From Lineus longissimus (lineage: Eukaryota > Nemertea > Pilidiophora > Heteronemertea > Lineidae), in NCBI RefSeq assembly GCF_910592395.1, contig NC_088326.1, positions 11,413,001 to 11,477,000 of the forward strand: a stretch of 64,000 nt of DNA. The letters run 5' to 3'. Both the position numbers and the translations under genes were made by a program. Below the pieces are notes generated by a model that saw only the letters and a list, made by a program, of their open reading frames with translations, was not told the DNA's origin and did no database searches. This document shows positions 46,401 through 59,377 of the stretch, in pieces (the first letter of the stretch is position 1; the number at the start of each line of letters is the position of its first letter).

Positions 46401-49400
46401 GATTAGGAAAATAGAAATGCAGTCAAACACAATACTCTACAAGGCAGACATTTCGTAACAATGTGCAGTGGTCAGTTAAGCTAACTTTTCCTTTAAACGC
46501 GATCGCACAGATCGAAGATTGTAATGCTGCGCACGACGGATGACGTTAACTCTGGATTGCACTGTAATCCAACTCAAAAACCTATGTTTTCCCCACTATA
46601 TTTCAATTAAGTCACTTACCTGCCGTTGTTTACCGTTCCTGATCAGGATAATGGTCATAACTACTTGTCAATTCATGGGAAACTCAAGCCTAACCAAAAT
46701 TCCGTCTAAAAAAAAACGTTAATGTGTTCAACGCATGGCTTGCTTTTCCAAATGTTTAAAAATGTTCTTTTAAGTGTGTGTAAATTGGCATGAAAAGCAA
46801 GTCTTTTTCGAACTCCATCGTCCACCAGTAAATCTAGACGCATACAAATGGACCTTTGTAATAATATGACAGATACTTCTTGTGTGTTTGAGTGTTAAGC
46901 AAAAACCTAGTCAATTTTGCAGTTTGGAAAAAATGATAAACAATTTCAATTTATCTCCCGCTAAGCTATCGCACATCAGGACCAATTTTGTTTTGTATAC
47001 ATTGTATCTCTTTTTGATATACATATATAAACATTTTGTTTCTCATTTTTTGTTGACTTACTCAATTTTTGTTCAACAGGATTAAACAAAAGCTGAAGTA
47101 GGTCTTACCTCAATATTATCTCTGTAGATAGGCAATTTTCTTTTAATTCATATGCATAATAGGCTGTAGGGTACCTATAATACCACCTTGTGAGGCATTA
47201 GTTAAATTTCTCCAAAATGTGGACTAACAAGGCTCTTCCTCAACACTTAGGACCATTTATTACTTGTAAATATTTTCTGACAGAAAAAATTTAAAACTGT
47301 TAGATTTAAACTACTTACCAGCTCTTCTACTAAGGCCTACACATCCACGTCAACCGGCGGCAGAACTTTTAAAAAGTCAAACTTTCTGTTCATAAACTTT
47401 ATATTCTTTTGGTCGACTCGTAAAGGTTTTGTAGAGACGCTTCAATAGCATCATACTTGACGGTTCATGTGGCAGTCTATGCCTTAAAGGTCAAGTTCAT
47501 TCGCGTTCACTGTTTACATATGGTCCGCTTGTAGGTATCAGAAAGAAACATGGCAGCTGTTCAGTAAGGCGACACGCCAATGTGATGAAAACTGGCATGT
47601 AATAAATTTCTGTGTCGGTGAAAACAAAACCAATTTTGAAATTGATATTCAATGCAGATTCACAAATCTAATTTTAAATTTCAAATTTTGAACAACATTG
47701 CCTTTAAAAGAGATATTTAGGCCTTTAGATGTGATTATTAAAAGGAATACTGGTGTTAAATTAAACATTATGGCCTTTTATGAAGCATTATGCGGTATCT
47801 TCTTACAAACTTGAGGTATTTTTATCATTGAGTTGTATATTCAAGTCGACTTGAGTCCAATATGTACAAATGTAATTGTGGAATTGATGAAACGGTATTA
47901 TGATTGCAAGAATAGGCAGGAATTGGGTGGGAATTCCGCTATTGAAATTTATTAGGGCATTGTCTGATCTGTCTCGATGATGAACACCAATAAATGTCTC
48001 AATTCTGTAAAGTCAACTAAGCAGGAAAGGACTAAATATTTCAGCATATTAGTATTCAGCTGATGAAACCGATCGATTATCGCGGCCTCATTTTAAAAAT
48101 TCAACTCAGATTGAAGTATTTCTTCCGCTGATTTGATTTTCAATAAAATATATCTGATAATTTTGTCATATGCTACGGAATTGATCGTATTACATTGAGG
48201 TGAAATATAGTGAATGCCTATTCATTGTCGCCAGTACGAATAGTACTTACTTTTGAAAACAAACACGCCATAGGGCCTACACTCTCAAAGTTTATTAGTG
48301 AAAGCAACTTATCTAGTAGTTCCAATTGCACCACCTGTGAAAATAGTAGTAAATGAAACGGCCAGGGGCCATTGTGCTCACCGTATAGATATTTGGTGCT
48401 TTGGAATTCATCCAGGTTAAGAAACATTGTACATGTATAGTATATAGGTCAAACCAAAGTCGGTATGACATGTGATGTATCGTTGCTTGGAGTAAGTACC
48501 ATAAGAATATCATCAAAAACAAGTCACTAATAAACGAGATATTGCACTTTTTACCTATTTTAGTTTTGGCCTCCTGGTGGCGAAGTTGAGTACCAGATCA
48601 GATCGAAATTCGGTGTCCGCGGTCACATGACGTAGGGAGTCATGTGTACTAAATTTCAAGTTCATAGCTTTAGTGGTTAAGAAACGTGCCATAGTTACAA
48701 TTAAACGACCAATTTACGCCATTTGACCCCATCTTTGATTAGTTCTTCTCCATGTAACTAAAACAGTGGTAAAAATTACCCATTATAAAAAAAATCTATA
48801 CATGTAGTTAAGACAACTAATTTCAGTCCGAGCAATAAAAACTACCAGTTTAGTAAATTTTATGAAATTGTTATATTTACGGATTAATATTGAGAGTGGC
48901 CTAACAGTGGTGGAAAACGATTGATATTCACCCAAGTATCCGTCCAGAACGAGTTTATATTTCGCTGGCCCACATTCGAAACAGCCGCGTAGCGAAGCAT
49001 AGGAGATGGCCTCAACATTTGGCCTGAAACTTGGGAATGGCAGGAAACCGGCCGCAAATAGTGATATAAGTTCAGGATAGCAATATTACGATAACTAGCA
49101 CTAGACCTTCCGAAACAGTCGATTGGGTAATAGCTTATCGGATGGGCACAATGGTCCGCAACAGAAGGCCTTGTTGGCCAGAAACACGAGTAGGCCTGGG
49201 AAATTGTTTCGGCCAATATGACGTCAAAGGAAGGGCGTCTTCTTGGATCGTCTTCGTCGGCGTCTTCGATATGTCATGGAAGGTGTCTTCGTGAATCGCC
49301 ATCATTTACACTTTGGTTGAGGAATGTTGCTTGAAACTTGTCACAGAAATCAAGAGTATACAAATCCTGCCAATTATGCTATCAAATACTTATGTAGAGC

Positions 49401-50400
49401 CGGGGTGACAGAGTGTAATTCAATTGTGGCATGTCCGATTACTAAAATGGTTATAATCAGTAGCAAGCGTGTTGTCGTAGGCGTGAATCTGTATAATTTT
49501 AAAAGAAAATGATATTGCTTTTCTTTAGTTAGGCTGTGAGAGTTTCGAACATGATACTGGTCTAGCATCAGCGGCCGATTTCATAGGAGCGCTTTAAACG
49601 TGCTTTTTGAATCTATAAGAATAAAATAGCTATTGACTTCGCAACCCTAACGAAGAGTAACGAACGACAAAGTATGTACATCGTAAATCTATCGACGTTT
49701 TTTACTTTTTCTTCTTCTTCTTCGGCGTTTAACCTGCCAAAAACTATAACTTCAGTCCCGTGACGGACGGGAGATGAAGCGGCTTGTCGTTTCAAGGTCA
49801 TGCCGTGTTCCCCACAGTTTTCCCTCGGCATTGGTGTCGGGGGGCATTGATCTTTTCGTAAATCCTAGTGCAGGGGAGAGTCTTGTAGGACGTGGTCTGG
49901 TGTCTACACTGCTGTTTGGTATTCAGCTGTGTCCCTTACTCCCCGACTTTCTTACGATTTTCCCTATTCCTCGAACAACTACGAAAAGAAGGCGATTTAT
50001 ATGTCAGTGTTGCGTAACGGAATTTGCACAGGACTCGACGCAACGACAGACTTTCGTAGTTCGTGGTTCGCAGGGATTTCGGAGCCTGTCTATGTAAAAG
50101 TATAAAATCCTAAAAACGCTTCGCGTGAGGTATTTTACCACGAGAAAGCAGTGTGAAAAATCAATATTTTTTATGAATTTTTTTCTACAAAGTTCGTGTG
50201 AAATTCATTTTTATTAATCACCCTAATGGGTTAATCAGCTCTACAATGTGGACATGAGCGAACGCCGATTTATCCCATAGAAGGCTTAATCCGTATTTTA
50301 GGAAAGACTATCCCCTGATATCTGAGAAGCAAGGACGAAATCCCATTTCTTAATCCGAAAGTTTTGTCCGGGAACAATGATAGCCGCTGGGCAGTCTTAA
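43500..50400. other. Intergenic, no supported gene
   Basis: Short frames only (for example 44404-44775), none with recognisable motifs. A perfect CRE-like TGACGTCA is at 45302-45309; the truncated mobile element at 48353 and repeat family B copies are the only structured features. Confidence 0.55.
48353..48740 (+). mobile_element. Truncated copy of the same Helentron/pearl-like family
   Basis: Begins aacggccaggggccattgtg, then one core repeat with gttaagaaacgtgccatagt and ttacgccatttgacc; no microsatellite or hairpin, so 3' truncated. Confidence 0.5.
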
Positions 50401-50453
50401 TTTTCCGGGTTTGGTTTCGCCAAGTTCAGCTTATGCCCAGCATGCATGCATAT

Positions 50454-50616
50454 GTACAGTACAACATCTCCAATGACACCCACGGGACTGACAAGTGTTG
50501 TCCTTAATAGAGAGGTGTCCTGATTAGAGAGGTCAAATTGAATGAAAACTACCAATTTGCGACCAAAACTAGTGTCCTTGATAGAGAGGTGTCCGCTAAG
50601 GGAGGTTCCACTGTAC
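50454..50616 (+). mobile_element. MITE family A, full copy
   Basis: Starts gtacagtacaacatctcc and ends taagggaggttccactgtac, with two internal agagaggtgtcct phrases. Confidence 0.65.
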
Positions 50617-50781
50617 ATGCACTTCCGAAAATCTAACTGCTTGACCTCTACTTTTCCGTTTCATGGACATACGACAGGCATTCTGGTGACCGTTCTTTTC
50701 CTAACAATTCCTTCCTCTTAGAATATGCAAAATTTCTCCTACACACTCCTCTAACTCTTTTAGCAATTTTCTGCCATTTTC

Positions 50782-51309
50782 CTAAAAAAATTCCTTTTCC
50801 TCTATTGTACATGTATTTCCATTTATTACTTTGGGCAAAGATGAATCACGAATCAAATTCTCAGTGATTTTATGTTCGGGAATGGCCTGAAGTCGCACCT
50901 CAAGAGCATTTATATCCCATATGTTGTCGAGAATGACCTCAAACCCAAAATATTTACGCCTCACGAGTGCCGTATGCAAGGCAAGAAAATTCTTGCTACG
51001 ACATCTTTTTCCATAACCATTCACCTGTTATGAAAATCCCTACCGTTCCATCAAAATTTATATTTTCGAAAAATAATGTTCCATATTCGCCTCCTTTGTT
51101 GAGAAGGTGGCCAACATAAAATGAAACAGGCAGTTCCAGTTATACGCTGTGTTGTAATTTGGTCATTGACGGACAATCAAAGGCCAACTTCGGAGATAAA
51201 TGATTAAAATAATAAGACGAAACATACGCCACACATAGAGGGCTATACTTACAAGAAGTTTCCGTGCACACAAAAGGCCGACCTTGAGAGATTGCGTTGC
51301 GATATCCAT
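50782..51309 (-). CDS. Candidate small two-exon gene, unrecognised (99 aa)
   Basis: Exon 1, 51309-51253: ATG in a good context (AATATGG), 19 codons MDIATQSLKVGLLCARKLL, ends at GTAAGT in phase 0. Exon 2, 51024-50782: acceptor cataacag, starts in phase 0, open for 80 codons to a stop (VNGYGKRCRSKNFLALHTAL ... EVRLQAIPEHKITENLIRD ... CTIEEKEFF). Basic and helical-looking; no family recognised. A cluster of four phased CCAAT boxes lies 300-400 nt upstream on the coding strand. Chance remains possible because the frame is short. Confidence 0.35.
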
Positions 51310-51616
51310 ATTCCTATATGATACTCATTCTGTGAACATCGATCAGGTTGATCCTTATGATCGAGTGATTTCCCATCCGCCCTCAGCAGGCCTTTAAAAC
51401 GTTTCTAAAATACACTCACGCGATTTGATTCGGTGTTTGCTGGAAGCAATACAATAGCCTGCCATAGTGAGAGGATGTGATTTCCCGTATATTTCCTATC
51501 ATTATCCTATAGAAAATACCACAATGACATTCCGATATCAGCATGGTATCTATTTCCGTGATAATTACTATTTTTACAAACCCATCTCGGAGTCATTCCG
51601 ATTTTTTATCACTTTC

Positions 51617-51714
51617 ATTGGCCACAGAGAACAATGCCCATCCGTGATTGGCCAATTAAAACGCAATATCAAGCGTGATTGGCTAATGAAATGACAATGT
51701 AAAAACGTGATTGG
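51617..51714 (-). promoter_or_regulatory. Four inverted CCAAT boxes at about 31-nt spacing
   Basis: ATTGG on the plus strand (CCAAT on minus) starts at 51617, 51647, 51678 and 51710, so steps are 30, 31 and 32 nt, close to three helical turns. Three share a longer core gtgattggc. Spaced CCAAT multiples of this kind are known from NF-Y-driven promoters. Suits a promoter for the minus-strand candidate at 50782-51309. Confidence 0.4.
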
Positions 51715-52612
51715 CTAATGGACCTACAAATTGTTTTCTCAGACATTTTGGTAGCCGAGTAACGAGGTGTCCCCTTTGCCCTGAATGGTACCGGACAAGA
51801 TAAACTAATTACCCTACACATTCAGAATCGGAAACTTGCCGTCAATATCACCTGCTTTTTCACATTATGCCACTGTTAAAAGTTCTACCACAACGAGCAA
51901 TGATATTTTGATGTATCTAGTGGCACTAAAAGGCCCCTACACACCAACAACGGGCGTTGAACGCTGCGGAAATCTTTGCAACTTCCGCCCACACACAGAG
52001 GTCTCGCCTGACGTGTTCGTGGAATATTCTCAGCCGTGCAGTGACCCAACTGTCAGACCACCAGTCCTCACAAAATCATAAGTTTTGGAGATCAGACCGA
52101 CAGAAAGCTTTTCAAAACGTGCAAATGTTGGAAATTCAATTTCAATTGTGCTGAATTTTTCACTTGGAAAATATTTTTAAGACGATTGATGTGTTAGTTT
52201 CGTTATTTGAAATCAATCATTCTTAATGTTTAGAAGTGAGTTCAGAGTTTAGTGTATGACACGTGAACCGGAATATCTAACAAGTTCTGACAGCAACTTT
52301 AGTTTAAGATTGTCAACGTATTAAAGTTGAATTTGCCAATCCATGTTCATGATTAAATTGTCACACCTGTACTTGCCGCGAATAATTCTCATCTTTCACA
52401 AACTCAACAATCAAACCTAGCTTTCTTTCAACCGGAAAAGAAGTTTTGTAATTGTTTTGTTAAATAGTTGAAAAGAATAATAGGATTTTTTGCAGCAGTT
52501 CAAACGAAAACAATATTTTTATCTCCTGTGTTCGCACTTTCCGTAATCACTCCAAATGAGTACACGTATATGCGAAGGCCACAACCATGCTGCGTTTTAA
52601 TCAGTAAAGGGG

Positions 52613-53128
52613 TCAGGGACCTTGAAAGAAAATCGGTGCGGATGTGGCTATCCCCGTCAATCCGCCCAAAATGACGAGTAGAGGATACTGTTCAGTCGAA
52701 TCGGTGGCCCCATAGCTACCCTCCGGATGCAGAAGATCGGCCATGGCCCATGTTCCTCCCGTGAAGGCCGGTATGACGAATGGGCTGCCTCGGAAGTTAA
52801 GCAAAATTGTACACCGCTAAATTTTTCGCGAGCGTTTATTTTCGCGGGTTTCGCGAAGGGAAAACTCAAAAAAGGTTTTTGGTTAAAAATCGCGAAATTC
52901 CATTTTTGACGGAATCGCAGAAAACAGAAAGGCGCAAATATTTTGCGGTCTACAGTAGCTTGTTACTGCTAACTTCCAATATCCTATGGGATGTTGTAAT
53001 CAATTCAACTAATGCAACAATGTAGGAAACTTAATGATATGGTGGGAAATACATGAAAATCATCAAAAATATAACGAAAATATAATCTTACCATTTCCAT
53101 CAATGCGGGTACAGTAGTCCGGGTGGTC
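52613..53128 (-). CDS. Candidate 3' exons of an unrecognised gene
   Basis: Exon 53128-53092 (acceptor tttccag, donor GTAAGA) codes DHPDYCTRIDGN and leaves in phase 1. Exon 52788-52613 (acceptor aacttccgag, not pyrimidine-rich) continues G-SPFVIPAFTGGTWAMADLL ... HPEGSYGATDSTEQ and ends in a hydrophobic tail LLVILGGLTGIATSAPIFF before the stop. The tail could be a membrane or GPI signal. The upstream part is not found in the window. No family recognised. Confidence 0.3.
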
Positions 53129-54306
53129 CTGGAAACATTGAATTGAATTCTTATGAACACCCTATGTTATATCCAGATACGTCTGTGAATCGGTTCAATT
53201 TTTAGACCTCTGTTCCAGTTTACATTAACAAATTCAAAACATTTAAGTCCCGGTACCAGTTCAGCCTTGAACTGACCAAATATTCGAATCCATCTCGGAG
53301 ATCGTCTGCTCCTGCTTAAGTTCGTTCTCTTCCCACTAGGGCTCGCGGCGGCAGAAAGCGCCGCCTGGGGATAGGTGGCATAACTACTCGTCAAGACAGG
53401 TTTAGAAATCAATCAATACGCTTATGAGGGGGCCTTTGGCTCTGTGCCGCTAAACTTCTGTTGTTGAAGGTCTCTTACGACCGGGGGGACACTCTTCAGT
53501 GCCGGGGGGGGGGGGGCATTGAAGACGACTACACCAGTCAACTGAATGTAAACCGATCACTATCGCCAGTGCCGTTCCCATCAGTGATGGTGGGGAGGAT
53601 GAGTCAGGTACAATGGCCAGTAGACCTCGGTCAAAATCTGACCGATTCAGTGGTTTGGAGCACATCTACCCGGCTTCCAAATATGATTTACAGTAAACCT
53701 TGCTGAAGTAAAATTTTATTGTTCATTCTTTTTTACAATCGAACAAAACAAATTGATTATTGAATAGGATTATATACAAAATTTGACCGCCGTCTGTCCA
53801 ATTTTTGCAGTCTTCCGTTTTCGATCCTCAGCCAATCACTTCGTTCTCGATCTCGCATCACAATCTGAATTTCTCTATTACGATATCTACAAGTACATGT
53901 ATACATGTATGTGTTGGACACAATCAATTTTGTATTTATGTCTCCTAAAGAGGCTTATTGTAATTCTTGTCCTTGTTGTGATTGACCAAAGACGGGCAGG
54001 CACAATAGCCATCAGCTGTTTATGAGAGCCTAAGCTAAGGGCCTTTATGTACGCATGTATATGCCAAAATCGTGGGAACTTTCCACCCAATCCCCATCAA
54101 CCGTGTGCATTAGTGTGTCCGAAGCGTTTATAGACCGTCAGTGTGATGACTGTACCATCGGCCAGGAGCCGTCCTTGTTTAGAATACTACGTCACGCTCT
54201 AGTCTATGATAATAATGCTTGAAGTGATTAATCTGCGTGTTCAAAGAATAAGGAACTGTGACCATACATTATGTGTTATATAATGTCATCTGAGGTTGCG
54301 TTTCAA

Positions 54307-54312
54307 TTTATT
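54307..54312 (-). terminator. Polyadenylation signal of the ankyrin-cGLR gene
   Basis: AATAAA on the minus strand about 75 nt after the stop codon. Confidence 0.5.
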
Positions 54313-54385
54313 GGAGTATGATGCGACACTCTAAATGACGTACGTTATTAAGACAGCGCCTATCAACAAGCCATTCATAAAGGGC

Positions 54386-56585
54386 TCAGTCCAACTGATA
54401 TACCTGGTAGCCATATTGAGCTTCCGGCTGCGCGGCAGCGGTCGGGTCTTGCAGTCCATCGCGCATGTACAAAGCGCCAACGAACGCCTTCATGATCTTC
54501 GCAACCTCAAAAGCTTTTGCGGTATCCGTGCGTACCTGGTCTAGAACGTTTATGCAGGGTTGCCAGTAGGAGGGTAGAAGAGTGTCGGAGAGTGCCTTTT
54601 CTAGTTCCTCGTAGATCTTGAAGACCTTCTTGCTGAATGACTCCCCACTTTCGAAGAAGACCTCAACGTTGTGCAAGAACACAGTCTTGAGCATGTAGGT
54701 CGAAATAAACTTATCCACGCTGTGCATCATCCCCATCTTGTCCCGAATCATGATTCGGCAAACATCGGGATTCCGAATCATCTTCGCCGTGACGAAGATG
54801 TTTTTGACCTCTGGCGCCAAGCTACTGATGTGGAGCGTCTCCAATTCTGCGAAGGAGGTTCGCCAGAACTTTCGGGCGACGTCAGGGAGATATGTTTTTC
54901 CGAGTTTACTGTGTCTGCTGGGCGGTTTCGCGACGAGTTGGTGGCCATGTTGGCCGAGTTCTTCCTTGTCCATCATCCATGTAGATTCGCGCGCATCCTC
55001 CGGCCAACCCGTGATCTGAATCGCAGGAACAATGTCAACGTACACATTCACAGCCAATGACTCGTTGCTACGGTCCTTCCAGCGGAAGTACAGCGGCGTA
55101 CTCGCGTTGTTTTCTGCCGGAAGTGTATGCGGTGCGCAGATCAAATCTAAAGTCTGCGCAGCTTGTTTATCTATCTCTTCGAACAGGAGACCTTCGTAGT
55201 AACCATGGAAAACATGACTGCCTTCTGTAATCAGGTTTTCCTTGATAGAGGGCGGCATGAGCACCTTTTTGACGCAGCGCTTGTACCCGCTCCCGATGTC
55301 TTGAACGTGGATAGTCTTCTCTGCGTATTTTTCCAACACGAATACATAATCGATTCCATCGGGTAGGCCAACTTTCGTTCCCTCTGCCACGCTGCCGCAT
55401 TTTATACGTTTCAGGTCGAGGCGCTCCAACAAATCACTCGTTGCACTGGTAATCCTGGTTTCCACGTCGTCATAGACGCTAGTTTCAGGATTCAGAAAGT
55501 TCAAAAAATCTATGCTGCCAAGTCCAGGAATCGTGTGGAGAAAATTCATATCAGGACAATGTGTGATATTAGGCATCTCCTCTTTTGTGACGAGAGTAAG
55601 TTTCTTTTGCATCTTCCCGATTTTATCCAAAGTCTCGTAGCCGACGATTCCGTAGAGTGGAAGATACTGCAGCGCCTTCTTTCCAAACTTATCCGCAGCA
55701 TTTACATCCGGGCCAGAGCAGAGCATCAGCGTACGGTAAATATCCAGGTGGTGATTCCGCGCCGCCTCGTACACGAGAGGACCATCCGGTGTCTTCTCGT
55801 TCGCTTTCGCTCCGGCAGCCAACAGAATGTTCACCACGCCAAGATGACCCCGCTTGACAGCCTCCTGGAGAGCCGATCTCGACGGGCCGCGGCAATTGGC
55901 ATTTGCGCCTGCGCGGAGTAGAATTTCTACTACCTCCGCGTCGCCTGTGTACACAGCTGAATAGAGCGGCGTCCATTTTCGTGCGTTCTTGGTCTCAACC
56001 TTTGCACCAGCTTTTAGGAGTTCCTCCAGGCATTCCCTGTGACCGCCTGCGGCTGCGTGGTTCAGAGGTGTCCTGTCCTTTACGTCCGTGCTCTCCACGT
56101 CCGCTCCTGCCGCGACAAGACAGCAAACAATCTCAACATTGCCGCGCTGCGCCGCCGCATTGAGCGGCGACTGGTCATCGCCATCTTTACTCTGAACGTC
56201 AGCGCCAGCTTTGATCAAAACCTCCACGACTTTCCCATGCCCATGTCTCACGGCATATCCTAACGGATTCCAACTTCTACTCTCGCATCGTGTGTTTACC
56301 TCGGCGCCATTTTGAATCAGAAGGTCAACGACGTCATGATGACCACGATGAGCTGCGGAACCAATGCACGTTTGTCCGTTCTTATTCTTCGTATTCGGCT
56401 CGCCGCCATTTTCTAGGAGCAGCTTCACTACTTCTTCGTGTCCCATTTGCGCGGAGGCGTGGAGGGGTGTGAACCCGTCCACATTGCAATGGTTCACGTA
56501 TGCACCGCCATCCACCAGTCGCTTGACCTTGGCAAGGTCACCGATGACAGCGGCCTCGAAGAGAGATCTTCCCTGGGCGGCTGAC
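54386..56585 (-). CDS. Ankyrin-repeat Mab-21/cGAS-like receptor (cGLR), 5' incomplete
   Basis: One large exon, about 732 codons to the stop. The acceptor tttccttctctgttccag sits at 56586, so the in-frame ATG at 56620 is probably intronic and the true start lies in an upstream exon I could not find. Counting residues from 56620: nine ankyrin repeats at about 16-312 (GFTPLHASAQMGHEEVVKLL and similar), a linker, then a Mab-21/nucleotidyltransferase domain at about 350-735. The NTase signature is GSVAEGTKVGLPDGIDYVFV (409-428), with the third acid in VYVDIVP (D529). Where cGAS has E-x-D, this has G422-I-D424, so the first metal-binding acid looks lost. Cyclic-dinucleotide synthesis is therefore doubtful; a sensing or scaffolding role is possible. 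AATAAA follows at 54312-54307. Confidence 0.85.
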
Positions 56586-58479
56586 CTGGAACAGAGAAGG
56601 AAATTGAATGTTGGTCCCATTATAGATTTCCTATTACGTCAAATATTAAGAATGTGAAATTTGCAATTGAATTTGAAACTTCCTAATTGCGTAAATACGT
56701 ATGAAGCATAAATCTCAACATTGCCATTGTGTAGACGGATGTACATATACAGTACTGTGAATTCCAAGTTCCAGCTAAGTCGCATGCATGGTGATTGCAT
56801 TACGGCAGTGTGTATGACTGCATTTCTACGGAGGCTACGAAGGCAATTCCGCTGGAAGTTCAGTGTGGTATTCGGTTGTTGCATAACATGCTGCCTTCCG
56901 AAATCGTGATCCAATCCAAGTTGCGTTACCAGGGTAGTTGCATCTCGACCACCAAGGTTATTGCATCTTATCAGGATTGAGATACATGTATATACCTGCT
57001 AAGTCTAAAGGGGGTATGATAGGGCAGTTGCCGAATCTCTCACTTCCCAAATGTTTAGCCATGGCTGACAGGACACGACATTCCCGCAAAAATCTAGGAA
57101 AATACCACCGGAATGCCGGAACTTCCCTAATGACTATATCCGCATCAAAGAACGGAACAATTTCGATCCCATCTTTTTGAAGATGACCACTTACCTTCGT
57201 CCAAAGAGCGTCCCAAACTTTTTTCTGACGGACATTTTATCTTTGCATTTCTTAGTTCACGGACTCAAGTAGAATCAATCCTAAGCTATTCTGATTCCCA
57301 GCAATGCATGGCCATATCGTGGGACACGCACAAAATTGCATTGAAGAATTTAAACAACGCTAAGTAGGTGTAAGTTTGCTATTATTGCAAATGACTTAAC
57401 ATGGGCATTGTTAAACTGGTATAAAAATACCATTTCTGATTTTGTGTTTGTAAAAGGGTTTGAGGTCTGCGGCTGCCTAAACGGTGCTGCCACATGTCGA
57501 ATTTGCCGCACAGCAAAGTTTTTTTCTTGGAAAAACTCCCACTCTCAAAGTTCTTCTTCGGCAGTCAGGTGGACTGATGATGCGGAGTCTTCTCCCGGCG
57601 TTCCCACTCTGCACTTGGAGGAGTATTCCTCCTCCTGGGTATGCAGGATGAGAGTTTTTCTGTGCCCTACTTCGGTAAGGCACCAGTTGGATGGTGACTC
57701 CTTTCTTCGGTCAGACAAGAGTATATGGCGTACCAGAAAAGTCAGTACAACTGCCCATATATCCTGTCCAACACCATTTCCTTCTCGTTGAGCGGTGTTT
57801 AGTTTCGTAAGAACATAATTACGTTAAACAATAGCAACATCAAGATTGTTTAATTCATTCGACTTAAAAAGGAAATTTTACCGTCCTTTTGGGCCTCCGT
57901 GTGAAAACTACTGGGTCAAAACGGAGAGTGACATTTATTTACGGAAAAGCCAATTGAAAGCCAACTTGAAGATGTCCAATTTGTATGGCAATTCCCAATT
58001 CTCTTTGGCAACTTGACGCTACTATTTGAAATATCGATGATACAACGTCAAAATATCTGAGCGCGAAATCACATTCGCGCCAATAATAGGGCCTACTTGC
58101 CCGTGCAGTAAGGGTCAAGAAGAGTACCTGTTACAATTTTTAATTTTTCAAATACTTATTCATATATCATGACGTAGTCATATATAGGGCGGCATGATCC
58201 GGGGTGTTCAATCAGGTCAGCCCTACATTATAACAAGGTAGTTCTAGTACCTCAATGATTGTAATTAGCAAGTAATCAGTATAGCTGGTAACGCTAGTAA
58301 TTAGTAATTACGATGTGCATCGAGGCAAGGTTGGTATATTAGGTTGGCGGTCAAACATCGACGATTAACTGCTAAACGGCTTAAAAAATCAATGGTGGTC
58401 TTGTCTCAGTGCAAATAATTACGCTCTGACAAACAAGGGCGTTGTTAGCTTTTTGGTCCTGGTGGGAACGGAGCAAAAT

Positions 58480-58620
58480 GCCTCCTGGGGGGGGGGGGGG
58501 GGGGGGCAAAATTACATTTTTTGAGATTTTACGGCCAAAATCACGCTCAAAAACACATCTTTGGTGACTTATGCCCCCCCCCCCCCACCCCCTGCCGCGC
58601 TAGCTACGCCCTTGACAAAA
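58480..58620. repeat. G-tract/C-tract inverted pair
   Basis: A G run of about 19 (58488-58506) and a C run of about 12 (58575-58587) are separated by about 70 nt; flanked by ctagctacgccc, a common dispersed-repeat phrase. Confidence 0.6.
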
Positions 58621-59377
58621 AAATAGACGTCTCTGGCAAAACAAAATCTCCACACGACGGGAACCTGCGAACAAACACCGTGACGCATGCGTAATCAGGT
58701 TCACTGCGTGAATCTCAATCTGCGGGCACGCTTCGTGAGCAACCATTGAATATTCTACATATAATTGTATAACACGAAGACGACAAATAATCAAGTATTA
58801 TGAGGGCAGAGTGCCAAGTCATGACGAGTTGAAAGTCCGAGCGTATTCCAGGTCAGTCCATTATCCGGGTTCCTAAGGCACATACACGTTCACGACAGTT
58901 CCTTCTATTTTCCTCACCGGTGAGTATATTATGTATATACTTTAACATTTTCCATTGTTTCAATTCCTACCCCACATTCGGTGAGAATTTATGAGTGTTC
59001 ATGGTCATCCCTGTCGCATCTTCCTCACATCGTTGTGGTTATCAAGACCCTAATTTCACCAATAGGACTTGTTTGTCGTTCAGGGTGTTTCCAATGCATA
59101 TCGCCATTTTTGTGTAGTCACGCCTCGGTTGTCTTCCGGGGTGCGGGATGTCTTGCGGCCGCTGCGGATTCTGACATGAAAACACAACATTTAAGCAGAC
59201 GACTTCAGTCACCTTGGTTTCTCTTATTTTCTTCACAACATTCTGCGATTTATTAGACAGCAAGCAGACGTCCTCTGTCTACCGACTTTACTTCCGCCTC
59301 GGGGCGCCATTTTGTCGAGAAGGCCTGGTGGGCTAAATGTAATGCACCAGTCAATATAATCCCTATATCCCCCCCCC

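Noticed and set aside
54671-56163. Several long plus-strand frames opposite the ankyrin-cGLR exon
   Set aside because: Antisense shadows of a GC-rich coding exon; no independent family resemblance.
57408-57791. 127-codon plus-strand frame
   Set aside because: No ATG at its start, Ser-rich low-complexity content, and gtt-cttcttcgg phrases shared with other non-coding stretches (about 2080 and 49700).
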